Source: Ashinkailepas kermadecensis
Taxonomy: Eukaryota; Arthropoda; Thecostraca; Neolepadidae
Length of the DNA: 64,000 nucleotides
Assembly (NCBI GenBank): GCA_034440615.1
Contig: JAOTOM010005185.1
Location: forward strand, 1,004,001 to 1,068,000
Reading direction: 5' to 3'
The notes under the pieces are model-generated. The model worked only from the letters and a program-made list of their open reading frames with translations, made no database searches and had not been told where the DNA came from. Below, piece by piece: positions 20,006 through 33,200 of this stretch (positions are counted from its first letter, which is position 1; each line of letters starts with the position of its first letter). A program made the position numbers and the translations under genes.

Positions 20006-22974
20006 CAAACATCAGAAAACAAAAAGTTGATCAAAAATCGGTCTAGGGGCTTCTATATAAATAGATACTTAGTGTTCAAATTCAGCAGCGTAAAATATTG
20101 ATATGATCGTGAATCCTAAAAATGGCCCATACAATACAAAATATGCGCACAGCAAGCAAACCAATAACAAGCATATGCGAAGGAACAACAACGCAGCTCA
20201 CATTATTCCTGAGAAGAAAGAGAAGTATTTCACTAGTATGGACGTTTTCCTCTGGAAATAACCAAAAGAAATCAAGTGATTCAGCCATCGAATCACTTTG
20301 CAAGAGCCTCCCGGATCCCCTCCACCCAAGGCCGTATACAGCAGAGTATGTATGTAGCTTCCACCAAACACAATTTAACAAGGTACAGCTTTGCGAATAC
20401 TTGAGCTATTGTGTTGAGTGTTGTGACGTCACCAGAGCACAGGCCGCCTGTCGTGCAAGAGTCGTTGAAGTCACGGTAGAAAAGCTGGTTGTTTATCCAT
20501 CGGTACCAGTAGCGCAAAGGTGAAGGCTTCACATAATTATTGGTGTTGCCAACATGTAATTCAACCTTAATGTTTTCATGTATCGGCATCAACTGAATGG
20601 TAAACCACGAAACTTATTAGTGTTGCATCGGCAGAAAGTCATGTCTACTTACTTAGGCGTCCTCATCAATGAAGAAGGCTTGCTGTACTTTGATCTATTG
20701 AGCAACATTTGCATCTTTCTTTTAAAGGGGTTTCGTGGACTTCTAACTAGATGAAGGAGATGAACGCTATAATTGGGTTACGATTATGAAGGAAATCAAA
20801 ATCTTGTGCTGCATGGCAAAACCAATATTTTGATGGGTGTTGCACCCACCGGAAAAACAAAGTTTCACGAGCCTCCACCCCTGCAGTGGCGTAACTAGGA
20901 TTCGCATCAGGGGAGGGGAAAAATTTGGAGGAGGCACCTATCTGCAATTTTCTAAAGCCACCCGAATTCGACCACTATTTTTCTTCAAAGGAGCCCATTT
21001 TGTAAATTAAGATAATATGTGGCAACTTAGTTTTCTTTTGGAGGCAGCTCGACCTACGGTGATCATTTCTAAGTCATCTCCCTAGCGTTTGAAGTATTTT
21101 ATATTATTTATCGATAAGTTTCAGCAAACGTATCATACTATTTCAGCAGTGTGAGCTTTCACACTGCTGAAATTGCACCTGTATGGATGAATTAAAAAGT
21201 TTCAATTTTCCTCTCAAGCATTTCAATCCATAACCCCGGGGCGTCATCACTTCAACATTTGTGCACGTTTACATGAATTGTGCTATTAAACTCAGTCTGT
21301 ATCTATTTCTTCAGCCCATAATCTGCTTCAAGATTAGAAGCGTGTATGAAAGGGGTTTCGTGCATGTCTAACTAGATGAATGAGATGAACGTTATTATAT
21401 GCATGAGTCAATTTAAAAATTGACCCATATTGACTCGTACAAATTTAAAATGTTATGATAAAATGAGTCGAAAATGGTCTTCTGTGTATATCATGACAAA
21501 TCTGAGTGAATATCTATAGCCTTGGTGGATATACACCATCGATGCCGCCATGTTTTGTGCCGTTGTCATTGCAGTCGCAGCGCAGTCTATGACGTCAAAC
21601 AAACCTGACGACTTGCCGTAATGGGTGGAAGTTTGTTCTGCTATCCAACTAAGCAGTGAGCAGTGACGATCGAATTTGCTCCACGTTTGGCTGATTATTT
21701 TTATCCCGCTGGGACTAGCGGCGTATTGGTATAGGTTTTAGAGTTGGGCGGGTGTGGTGCGTCGGTCAGTATAAGACCAAGATACCGAGGAAGTACCTAG
21801 AAAAGCAATTTATAATTACGAAAAAGCAGCTCAGTTTTGGTAAGATGAAGCATTTGAGGTAGTGTTGAATTTTTATGTTGCCTAGCCGGATCGCGACATA
21901 CCTACCTACCTATCTAGGTACCTACCTAGGTACCTACAAGTCATGGTTTCAATTTCGTAGAGCCACTATCGAGGTATTTAGGGGTACTGAATGGAAATGC
22001 AGAATTGATTAATGTCCCAAGGAAGTTTTATAGCGGTGTATCATTTAGGCATGCCCATCTGTATCTTCTATGCGATTCAAAATTTACAGGCCTCAGGAGA
22101 GGTACCCGACTGAAAACAAAGTGTGGGTAGCAGTGCCCTTGTGTGTCCTGAGGCGGTTTTACAGCAGCAATTTGCTCTCCCATCTAGTGGCTTTTGATCC
22201 TTCCAAGTCATCCCTGGCTTCAACAATACATTCCAGACATGAATTAAAAAAGTACATTGGAGAACATTTAATATTAATAAGAATTTGTTTGAATCAGTTT
22301 TCTCAGCTTTTTTTTGTTGACAAAAATTGTTGCTTGGTGGTGGGAATGAAAAGATTTTAGATGGGTTGTTTTTAGTATAATTTTTCTTAAACCATTTTAT
22401 ATTCTGAAAATGATGCTATATGACCATTGCAGCCAATGCACCCTTTAAACCCAAGTAATTAACTCACTAACTAACTTATATTCTGAAACCCATATCCCAA
22501 TAGACGGCAAGTAACAAATCAGTCAGTGCACGAGCATCCTACTCATGGGGTGTGTTGTGAATAATTTTTAGTTGTGAGGTGTGAGCATGTCAAAAGTATC
22601 TGGTATGGATTTATAAACTTGGTTGACATCGATTAAGTATCCTTTTGTTATCCTTCTCTCTACCATTGCTCAGGAAATTGGCTTATAACCACATCCTTTG
22701 TTAATTTAACCATAGCTCCAATTTGTCACCTGGCAGTCATTCATTGCTGCCAGATACAGTAGATCTGAGTGCAGTCTCCACATAAATCAGAAAGCATATT
22801 GCAATTTGCTGATGTTAGTAAGTTTAATTCTACTTATTTCAGCAGTGTCAACAGTAAAAACTATTTTGTTATTAAAACTGATGTGAGAATTAGATTTGGT
22901 GGTGTCTTAATTTATGTGGATCATTATGCCAGGTCTTCTCCCTCTATCTTGTTCATGAGACCATGTGACCTGGG
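20006..22974. other. AT-rich non-coding region
   Basis: No convincing exon. It holds a hairpin (21140-21173), a direct repeat pair (20725-20771 and 21350-21391), a solitary hAT-like end CAGTGGCGTAACTAGG at 20884, GGTACCTACCTA repeats (21895-21940) and a CRE-like TGACGTCA near 21588. The promoter of either flanking gene could lie here, but I cannot show it. Confidence 0.5.
21140..21173. repeat. Perfect 15-bp hairpin, 4-nt loop
   Basis: ATTTCAGCAGTGTGA, loop GCTT, then TCACACTGCTGAAAT. Confidence 0.95.
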
Positions 22975-23136
22975 GGGAACGAGTGGTCTAGGGGTAAGAT
23001 GCTCGTCTCACAATCAAAAGGTTGTGGGTTTGAGTCTCACCTGACGCTACTCTTTGCCTGCGACCAATCAGCGTGAGAGATTGGCGATGCTACATGACTC
23101 AACTGTCAATGTGTTGTAAAACCAATAACCAACCAA
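22975..23136 (+). mobile_element. tRNA-derived SINE, family 2, full length with 14-bp duplication
   Basis: 162 bp. The head GAGTGGTCTAGGGGTAAGAT resembles a tRNA with CAC anticodon-loop sequence (CTCACAA), with a B box GGTTTGAGTCTC. The core is GCGACCAATCAGCGTGAGAG and the tail ends ACCAATAACCAACCAA. A perfect duplication CCATGTGACCTGGG flanks it at 22961-22974 and 23137-23150. Confidence 0.96.
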
Positions 23137-25207
23137 CCATGTGACCTGGGAGCAAAAAGCCTCTGTAAAACCACCTCTGGAGGCTGGAGGGGTACTGCAC
23201 ACCCCTGTCCTATTTCTGCTCCTACAACCTACATGGTGTGGATTTTTTGTTCTCATTTCTGTGCAGTATTTTCTTCAAGCTGATGGATGACACATTAAGC
23301 TTTTTGCTCCCAGGTCATGTGGGTGCAAGGAACAACATGGGCTGAGCAGACACAACATGATGATCAGCATAAATTAATAGACATTAGTATTGAAATTAGC
23401 ACAACACTTTTATTATCAAAGTGGTTTTTACCAGCAGCACTGCTGAATTAAGAAGAATTAAACTTGCAAATATCAGCAAATAATGATATGCCTGTTTGCT
23501 GATTCACTTAGAGCTTGCACTCTGCTCCAAGAGTTGAAAGCTTTTGGAGCAGAGTGAAATCAAGCTCTCAAAGCTCTTGGTGCCAGTTGACAACATTAGC
23601 ACTGATTAAATTAGAGAGGGGTACAGTTCATTTGTTTAAGGCAGCAGTAAATGAGATGAAAACAAAAGCATGCATCATGGATACCAACCAAGTGTATGCA
23701 TCTATATCATACCCCTGACATGTTCACACTACCCAAACAATACATATTTGCACTACAACTGATAAGTTGTATGCTCATACACCAACTAATTTGTTCAATT
23801 GCTGCTTACAAGGGTATAAGTTTTGGAATATAATATGGTTTAAATAAAATTATACCAGAAAACTGTCTAAAATGGTTCCCTACACAATAGTGCACAACAA
23901 ATTAAATTGTTGTGAAACAATTGTGAAACAAAACAAAAACAACAAATAAAATAAAATTGTTCCCTACCCCTGTTCATGCCAGAAATTTAATAATTGGCTT
24001 ACACTAATTGCTTATTAATATTAACATGCTGTATGACAAATGTTTTTGTTTATGTCTTGGGTATTTTAGTTAACACCAGATGGCATCTTTTGCACTTGGA
24101 AGGATCTTTAGCTATCAAACTATGAGCAAATGACTGTTGTAAACCACCTCTTGTTCAATTTGTTGCCACAATTTGCAGACAGGTCCATAATTTTGACATG
24201 CTCCTCTTGTTGCTTTTTGCTTTTTGCAATTCAGCATCCATATGTTTTGTGTCCAATGTAAAAGACAACAATGATAGGTTCTCCTTGTATGCTTGGGCTT
24301 GGATATCCTGGCCTTAGAGCCAGCCTTAGAAGTAGCCTTAGAATATCCAGTGTATGGCAGTTCTGTGGTTTGAAGAACATGCACTGCCACTCTAAACAAG
24401 ATATTATGTGGTTCATGCTTGATTTACAAGAAATCAAAATAAGTTCCAAAATATCCCAATCTGCACACTATCTGCACCAATCTGCACCAATCTGCACCAA
24501 TCTGCACACTATCCCCAGATAATATTTCCTTGTGGGCACAACATATATTAAAACTCCCAATAAAAATAATGAAAGGGCCACTGGTTATGTTTGAAACCAA
24601 TGTGCTGCTAAACAGGACACTATGTTGAATCTTCATTATGGAGTGAAGCTGCACATTGGTTGAGCTGTCATTATACTGGACAGAATCAATTTGATACAGC
24701 AAGACAAACATAGATTTAACATGGGTGTCTTTCAGATGTGCAGCCAAGCCCCCCCCCCCCCACGACCATTAGCACCAAAATACACTAAATCAAATGATAG
24801 ATTTTCAGATTTTCACGACCCAAAACCCTTAATTTTTGCAGAGCTTCCCACTCTGGAAGCTTTCTCTTTTTCGTCAGGTTTTGTTTTGGTTGCACCCACT
24901 TAGGAAAATCCTGGCTGCACCATTTTAGTCTATGGACATCTCAGCTGACTGTGCTGTCTGTCAGGACATGTCTGTGCAGATGTCTGTCGGTCTGTGTGAG
25001 CGTGTCCGTGTCCGTCCGTCTCTGTGCGGGCGCGTCCGTACCTGTCCGTCTCTGCGCGGGCGCGTCCGTACTTGTCCACCACGGTGTGGATGAAGTCAAA
25101 CAATTCCAACATTGTGCTATATTTGCTTGCTCTGTTTTGTCAGCAAGCAAAATTGAAATATGCTTTTTGAGCTAATGTTAAATGACCAAACATGACAAAA
25201 GCTGCTG
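23137..25207. other. AT-rich non-coding region
   Basis: No exon seen. It contains the hairpin at 23511, a CTGCACCAAT-type 11-bp tandem repeat (24468-24511), a possible hAT-like MITE (about 24735-24925, ends GTGCAGCCAAG and CCTGGCTGCAC) and a CGCGTCCGTAC-rich tandem (24950-25080). Confidence 0.5.
23511..23567. repeat. 20-bp-stem hairpin
   Basis: GAGCTTG plus CACTCTGCTCCAA pair with TTGGAGCAGAGTG plus CAAGCTC around a 13-nt loop, with one 4-nt bulge (AAAT at 23557-23560). It could be transcribed, but there is no evidence of a precursor. Confidence 0.85.
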
Positions 25208-25387
25208 AGGGGCAGGGATGGCCGAGTGGTTAAGATGTTAAGCTCTGGGTACCAAAGGTCCTGGGTTCAACACTCGCACCACTCGGGACATTTCCCAATC
25301 CCGCGGCCCACCGGCGAAACAGTGTTGTCAGCACCATTAGCCGTGAATGTGCATAAAGTGCATCGTGAACCACCCGATAAACAAGGG
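25208..25387 (+). mobile_element. tRNA-derived SINE, family 3
   Basis: The head GATGGCCGAGTGGTTAAGAT with B box GGTTCAACACTC resembles a Leu/Ser-type tRNA. An unrelated body of about 110 bp ends CGATAAACAAGGG. Flanked by AAAAGCTGCTG at 25197-25207 and 25388-25398. Confidence 0.85.
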
Positions 25388-25398
25388 AAAAGCTGCTG

Positions 25399-27206
25399 TC
25401 TCAACTGGCAAGCAGTTATTCCATACATCGTTGGAGGGGGAGAAAGTGTAACCACTTCCTTGCAAGGGGAATTATCACATAATGCCATCAGTGAGTCAGT
25501 CAGCATCATTATTTCGGACATGGTGGCTCCCCTCCCCTGTCACAAACAGTGTTGTACATGTATATCCCTACCACAGCATTTATGATATAGGAACAGGTGC
25601 AGAAATGTATACTAGTGAAGCAACAAGGACAGCTGCACAACAGGGTTGGAATTTCAGCTGCCTAAGATTAGCTTCTGTTATGCTGGTTTACACCAGAAGG
25701 TATGCCTGCTGATTTAAGCTGGTTAACTTGACCAAATAGCAAACGCGAAGCATGAAGATCGTGTTACAAAGATGTGTGGAATTGCATATCATGTGGAGGG
25801 TTCAATATGAAGAACTATTCAAACCACGACACAAGCCAATAATGCATGTTCCCTAAATATACTGATGGTGGCTGAACAACACATCACATTATGTGCCCAT
25901 GATTTTGGTAAGGAAGGATATGATATCATCATTAGGAGTAACATACTTTGATTGTGGCCCAAAACAGCCAGCTCAGAGCATGTCGCAATCAGTAACAAGT
26001 AACCCTAAGCAGCACCATAATAAATAAACATCACAGAATGTCACACAGCCTCGTGACATTAACTGCCACCTTAGTGACTTCGGCTCCCAACTTACAATTC
26101 TGCAGCTTAACCATTGTGTTCCAAAAAAATGCTGGAATCAAAGAACAGTCAAAGAAATATGAATTGTTAATTCTTAGTATTGAGTGTAGCATGACCATCC
26201 TGAAGTACGCCTACCAGATTCCTGGCAGTGCCTGGTCATGCTATAATCCGAAGTGACCACCGATTGGGAGCACAAGGTGGTGGTGTTGTAGTTGTTACAA
26301 AAAGTAGGTTGCAGTATAAGAAAGTTGCCTAGCCGTTATGGTCATCTCTACGTCAGATATTGACATGATATGGAGCGGTTGCAGGCTGGGCACGGTCATG
26401 CCATTCTGGCACGCTTGGTGTATCCAGAACCGATAAATACTGCTGACCTGAGTGGTCTTGAGAGAGCAGGTACAACATATGCTCCACATGTACTGTGGTC
26501 TAGTGGTGATGGATAGATGCTCACAGGTACTGTGGTCTAGTCTCAATCTGCTCAGTCATCAGTGGAAAAGGCGGTGGTCCTTGCTTAGTACCTGCAGTTG
26601 ATCCAGACTCCATGAATGAGTACTTGCCAGCATTGGTACTGTAACAGGGACTTCCTTAGCACCGGAGAATGCACATAAACCACATCGAGACATACGATCA
26701 CTCATGCCGCGAGTTAGCTATATGCGACACTGAAACCAATCGGCTGCCCTTTCCAGTGTATTGCCTACCATGAACAATTCCTACTGTTGTGGACACAGAG
26801 GTGCTGCCAGTGTGTGCATCGAACAGTGTTTTCATGTGGTCAGCCATGTCTGTTGGTAATTATGAACTGTCGTCTACAGACTGGAGCAGATGAGTACACG
26901 TGGAGGTGTTCACTTGTACATCCACTGCTGCCCCTCCTATATGCGGCCTGCCGGCGTGGACCAGCTGTCACACATTAATGTCACCCGACTGCTGCCGACA
27001 TTGTAATACAATGAACAATAATACAGCGTGAACCAATCGGCAACAAAACGCTGAATTAATGTTGTCACCTCATCTCGAAATATCGCTGTCCAGTGTTTCA
27101 ATTTGTTTGCATTAACCTTGGCTGAAATGCAGAGTTAAGTAACTAACAAAAGCCTTACGTTCCATTTGAGGTCGTCTATAATCAGGACTTCCATTTCCTC
27201 TTTCAG
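25399..27206. other. Non-coding region upstream of the zinc-finger gene
   Basis: No exon recognised. The promoter and a 5-prime UTR exon of the zinc-finger gene may lie here or further left. Confidence 0.45.
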
Positions 27207-27281
27207 ATGTCTGACAAGATGGAACAGAATGCAGGCAATGCTGCTGACATCAAGGATCAGACGCATACGAACAAAATCAGG
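27207..27281 (+). CDS. Zinc-finger gene exon 1 (first coding exon seen)
   Basis: A pyrimidine tract and TTTCAG precede ATG; 25 codons (MSDKMEQNAGNAADIKDQ...); donor GTGCGT; phase 0 out. It is low in hydrophobics and rich in D, N and K. It could be the true start or an internal exon. Confidence 0.7.
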
Positions 27282-30200
27282 GTGCGTATGTACCGCGTTT
27301 TCTTTTTATTAAATTGAATCTGAATGTTTGCTGGGGGAGAAGTCTTGGGCGCTGTGCTAAGCATACGCTGCGCACCGCCACCCGGCTGGGAAATGTCATT
27401 TCCGTAGGAAGATTTGAAGCCGAAAGTGCAGCCCGTCGTCACTGCTCCGGCATGGCCACACTGCTGCCGTACCTCTGGCCTTATCAGGCCAGTTGCTAGC
27501 TTACGCCTTCGTTCCGAGGCTTAATGCGAGCCTGTGTAGCGAATCGAACCCCGTCTTGCCAGAATATTGCATCACTGATACATAATATTGCAACACAGAA
27601 TATTGCAGCACTGCTGATGCACTGCTGCATTATAAGATGTTAATTATTGTTTGTGATCCACAGCCCCGATGTGATATCTGTGACAAGGAGCTTAGTGGGG
27701 AGTCGTCTATGCAAGATCACCTGAAAGGAGCAAAGCACGCAAAAGCGGTACGTCCATTTTCGAATAGTTTGTGTATCCTGGATCTTGTGGTTGTACATTG
27801 TTTGCATACCCTGGATCTTGTGCTTGCACAGTGTTAAAATAATGGCTTTTCGTTAGGTGGGAGATGTCGAAACGAGTACAGTGTGATGTCGAAATTCGTC
27901 ATGGAAACGGTGGCCCTTAGCATAACTTATAAGTTCTTGAAACATAATTTTGATCCAACAGCGTGCTCATACGTGCACCTTTTGCCTTTGTTTTGAGATG
28001 CCTAATTTAGGAGTAACTATTTTAGCGATTATGATGCAAAATGCCTATCCTCATCATAGTAATCCTGGATTTGTGCTAGGAGATGTTTGTGCATCACAAT
28101 CTGCAATGGCAAACATCAGCATGATACTTATAAACAAGATACTGTTAGAAATTATATATGAATACCTCTTAACGACTCGTCACGAAGCACGATGTCGATA
28201 CTCCGTTAGAAGGTATGTCAATTCAGTGTTCAGAAAGTGGTATATTCCACCTTATTTCACGAATAATTTATCACTGTGCTTGCATATCATTTCATGTACA
28301 TATTTTACAGGGCTGGTATCTCTCTTTTATAGTTCTATTAGTATGCTCATGCTCTCGATTTCTGCGCAGCTTTTACCACGCACATATTCTTGAAGTATTC
28401 GTATACATATATTTTCGCATACGTTAATGCTTGTGTCGGAAAGTTCTTGAACACTGTGGTAGAAACATCCTAGCATATTCATGCTCGAAAATATTCGTGT
28501 ACACGCGTGCAGCTTTCGCGGCCGATGTTTCATGAGTAAGGAAGCAGCGGATTGTGTAGAAATCGAAAAAATAAGGTCACATGTATTGGTGCACATTTTA
28601 TTAGGTTATACATTGCAATTTTTGCTGCTTTGAGGGCGTGACCCAATGTCTTCCTTTAAGATTCCACTGGGAGATGCGAGGGGAGGCGCATGCATCAGCT
28701 TAGAGGCATCTAGTGAAAAGCACCTCCATAAAGTCTTGTGTGGAATATTGGACACAGTCAGGTGAACGCCCAACCTCCTCCAGATGCATCCAACTGTGTC
28801 TCGCTCTGAAACGTGGCGTTCCTACACGCGGATGTTCACGGCAATGTACGCGAATGTGCATGGTCGTACGTGGCAAGCTAAGCCATTGTAAGCAAAAGTG
28901 GATGCAGTAATAATCACAACTTACACGGAACAATGCGCATTGCGCATGCGTCCACAAAACCATCAGCAAAAGTGACCTTAATGAGGGTACTTTGTAGTTT
29001 TTGCGAGTCATTCTATCCAGACGAATCTTTAGCTTTTGGATGGTCTCGGACTTCTTTGGATTCTAAAATTAGAAGTTGAAAGTGGTTTGTTCTTCGGCTT
29101 GTTTTGCCGAGCCTTGAACGAACCATGATTGGTACATCGAACAATGGTGAATGTAACATAAACGATCAAGATGTCGATCGTTTATGTTGCATTCACTATC
29201 GTTCGATGTACCAATCATGGTTCGTCGAAGGCTTGGCAATGCAAGCCGATATACAAACCTTTTCCAACATCCACCTTTAAAGTCGAGAGAAGTCCGAGAA
29301 TCGTCCAAAAACTGGTTGATACTTTATCATATGTGCAATCTTGAACGCATGCATTGCTTTATGCATGAAAGTGTGGAATAACACACCTTAGTTGTTAATA
29401 AGGATTTGCTGAACCCAGGATCTCACCACCAGTTTTGCTCAAACATGGTTGCGATTTTTCAGGTGAAAGCCAAGGAGGTTATTGAGAATCTCCTGAAGGA
29501 GGGAAATGATGTACCAGTGGTACCCGGTTCAAAGAGTATGTTTCGCTGTGGAACATGCGACATCGTGCTGAATTCGTATCAGCAACTGGAACTACATCTA
29601 AATGGTGGGTGTGGCTCTTCCTCTGCTGCATTTGTTTTTGCACTGCTTTCGTTCCATTGTTTGGTAAGGTGTCATACCCATAACTTGAATAACAAGGACT
29701 GCATTCAGTTTGGTGCTCTTCTTGAGTAAATCATGATGGTGAACGCCATATTAGAATCCGTGATGGTTTTCACTTGTGCCAAGTAGTCATTACAGGGTTG
29801 GCAGTTCTTACCACCAATCTAGTTATTTCTGGTTTTTACCACTGGTACAAACCGATATGTCTAATACTTTTTGTTCCGGGTTTTACCGGTAAGGGTCTGC
29901 AAATACTTTGCTTCATCTTCTTTCTCAAATATATACGACATACGGTTTGTATGTCTAGTACAGGTATCACGTATCATACGACGTGTATAATACATATAAA
30001 TATGCAAAATTAGAGCTAAAAATATCACCTGAAGGGTAAACATAGCACCACTTTTTGCCTGCCTTTTCAGTTTTCAGGTTTTTACAGGTAAGGAACTGGT
30101 TGTCGTGACAAAATGTAGTTATCCAGATTTAAAAAAACCCAACCCTGAATCATTATTGGTAAATGCATAGAAAGTTGTGACATTCATCGAACACATCCAT

Positions 30201-33200
30201 TTTCATCTTTGTGCATGGAGAAATTCGCAAAAAGACTTCAGTTTGCAAGTGTCAGTGTTCCTTCAGTATGTGTTAAGTCTTGAGGTTCCCACCCCAGGTG
30301 CGTACCTAGTAGCTTTTCAAGAATCACACCGGCTTCGATTCGGCAGGTAGACCTTTTGCGACAGTTAGCAACGTTCTTTTGAAAACGGAGAAATTTTCTG
30401 TTGCGATGGCCCACGTGTACGGCCATAATATCCTCCCCACTATCAGTTCAGTGGGAATTAATTAAGAGTGACCGGTCGGCAGATGCCACTTAGCTTGACT
30501 GTCAAACTACGCTAACCCTCGCAATGTGTGGCTCAAGTGACTTTCCAACGCCCCCTCGTGCAAGGTTTTGTGAAACCCGTTCAATATATAGATGTGAAAT
30601 CTCGCATATATTCCTATAATTGATGAGTGCACCTTGTTGAAAAGGGAGGTCCCGTCGATTATGGTCACGGAGGTAGGGTGGGTCAAAGTCGGGTCTGGAC
30701 CTCGTCTCAATGTGGTCTTGATATGCACTTCGAAACGTTTATGTTGGGAAAACCATGGAAAGTATAGTCATAAGTCGTAGAAGATTCAGTTCAGATTTAA
30801 ATATCACTGAAATATCCGTATTATCTGACCTGGTGTTCCGAGGGTGCACATGGTTCTTAACACGCGCACTGGAGGGGGGGGGCGAAATCCGCCCACCCCT
30901 CCGGTTTTTCGCAAATAACTGCAGATGTTACCGGTCAATATACGCGATTTTCGGTGTACCTGCTTAGAAATGAACGGCGCGTCGTTTAAAGCAAGAAAAA
31001 TGGAAATCAGCCGAACATTTTTCAAGTTACGGGCCGCTAAAGTCAAAAAATGTTATAGCGCCAGACCACAAAAATCGGCGCTGATGCGCTTCCAGTATAC
31101 TGACAAAAGGGAAGTGTTCTAGGCAACACTAGCGACTTGTTTGATGCATATTGATATGCTGTATAGTTTCAAGGTCATGTTAGGTCACCAAGGTCAAGTC
31201 AGGTCAAGTTCATGACAGGTTAATGGAACCCAACTTGATCAACTGGAATGTTGCCATAAATGCACTACTGGTTGTTATTTGTACTGTTTGTCATTGCGTT
31301 TCCATACTTTATTCATGTGCTTCACTCCCTTCTTCACGAAGCCGATTGCTCCGAGCTGCCCGACGGAGCAGTGGGGCGGGCGGCCGGTTTCGGTAACTGG
31401 AACAGGTAACTGACCTGATAAAGTGGTGCTATATAGGTGACCTGAGGTCAAATGTTGGGTCTAGCATATGCATTGCATCATTAGTAATGTCCAAAACATC
31501 ATTGATGCCCATTTTTGAGCATTTAAACACAATCACAGCGATCCATAACGATGACAAGCCAAGCCACGCAAAACCGGAAAATTTTGCAAATCTGACCTCA
31601 TTTGACCTTGAAGATATTGACCTAAGGTCACGAAAATTGCACACAATAGAGTTCACTACCGTGCCCATCCACCCTGCGAATTTCGTTCCTCCAGCTTTAC
31701 TAGAAGCCGAGATCTTAGGGGGGGCGGAATCCGCCCCCCCCCCTCCAGTGCGCGTAATTCTCAGAGGCCCTCCAGGGCGCGTGTTAAAGGCTATAATACG
31801 GACTATTGCAAGTTAAAAACTGCCAGACTAGGGCTTGCAAGGCAAATTTTGCATATCGACTTCGTTTCTGACGGATTCGAGCCACAACGTTTTCGATTTC
31901 GATGTTTTCGATTCGTGTTATATTTCGGAAGTTTTTCAAAGAAAAAAAATCATTTTTCTTTTCAGATTCATGGGAAAATATAATTTGGTTTTGCGTTGGT
32001 GTTGCCCGTTGCCGTCCCCGTTCATTCGGCCGCTATTCTGGAAAAACCTTAGTTGGCTCTCGGGAGCCCCATCCCTCCCCCTGACCCGATGAGTGATATC
32101 ACACAAGGCAATTGACTTTGTCGGAAAATTACTCTCTATAACTGATTCAGCTTCTCACCGAAATGTAACTCGCGTAAATGTTTTGATTAATTTATTCAGT
32201 GGAACACAAGAGATTAAGCCAACATGGAACAAGATCAGCCACTTAGAGAAGACTGAAGTAGAGCCAGGTCTAGAAACTTCGCGGAGCCCCGATTCCCCAT
32301 GGATTTGGTCCAATTTTGCGACGTGTACACATGAAAAACGCAACCTTCCGTCGACAAGTGTGGGTAGGGCACCGTTTCAGTCTCATCCTTCTGCACACTT
32401 CTGAGTACAGGCAGGATTCCAAGAGTTAACTTGTGACCAGGTGATGCTGGCATGTCCGTGGTTTGTCTGGTATGTCCCACCAAGTGTTAGTGGGGCCGGA
32501 ATATGGTCGGCTAGCGTAAGTAAAGGGCTTAGCCGATCAGTTGTTCTCCACCACTGATGTTAATTTACCCAGAGGTCACCTAGGGGCCTATACCGAGGCC
32601 TTGTCGGTCTGCAATTGGTGAGACATCCTGTTCTTCGATGAGACAAATATCCATATGGTGGCATAAGTATGATCTCGTTTTAGTGATTTCGTCGCATCTT
32701 CTCCCATTGTCAGGAACGTGCGCAGTTGCGTACCGTAGTTTTACAATTAATATCGCGTTAATTATGCGTTACAATTGCGCAAGGTACGTTAAATGTTCTG
32801 CACAATTCGGTCGTTGAATCGCCTCAATTGATTTGAATTGGTCGTGCCTGGATTTGTAGCCCTGAAGAAACAACCAGGAAGTAATTGAAGATACATGGTT
32901 AACTCTGTGTTTGTTTATTTCTTTATGCGTATGGTTGTGCCTGTGCATGCCTTCGGCGCACCTTACCCTGTAGTTCGATCGCTGGTATGGTGTATCAGTG
33001 GTGTTGTGGCCCATTCGCGGTATTCACATGCTCTGAGTATTCTCAAGCCTGGTCGTGTAATTTCAGGCAGCAGGCACAAGGCACAGGAGCAGGCCCTGAA
33101 GGAGAAAAATATGCCCACCGGCGCCATAGAACTGGTGGGTGCCACTACCGTCAACACTGCCAAGACCGACGACAATTCCCAGCCGGATGCCAACGGTCAG

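Noticed and set aside
20082..20381. 99-codon minus frame with hydrophobic segments, as a first sws exon
   Set aside because: No donor in the right phase that leads into exon a at 10576 and no similarity to the start of NTE proteins.
25208..25275. tRNA-Leu/Ser gene
   Set aside because: No variable arm or acceptor pairing, and it is inside a unit with flanking 11-bp repeats.
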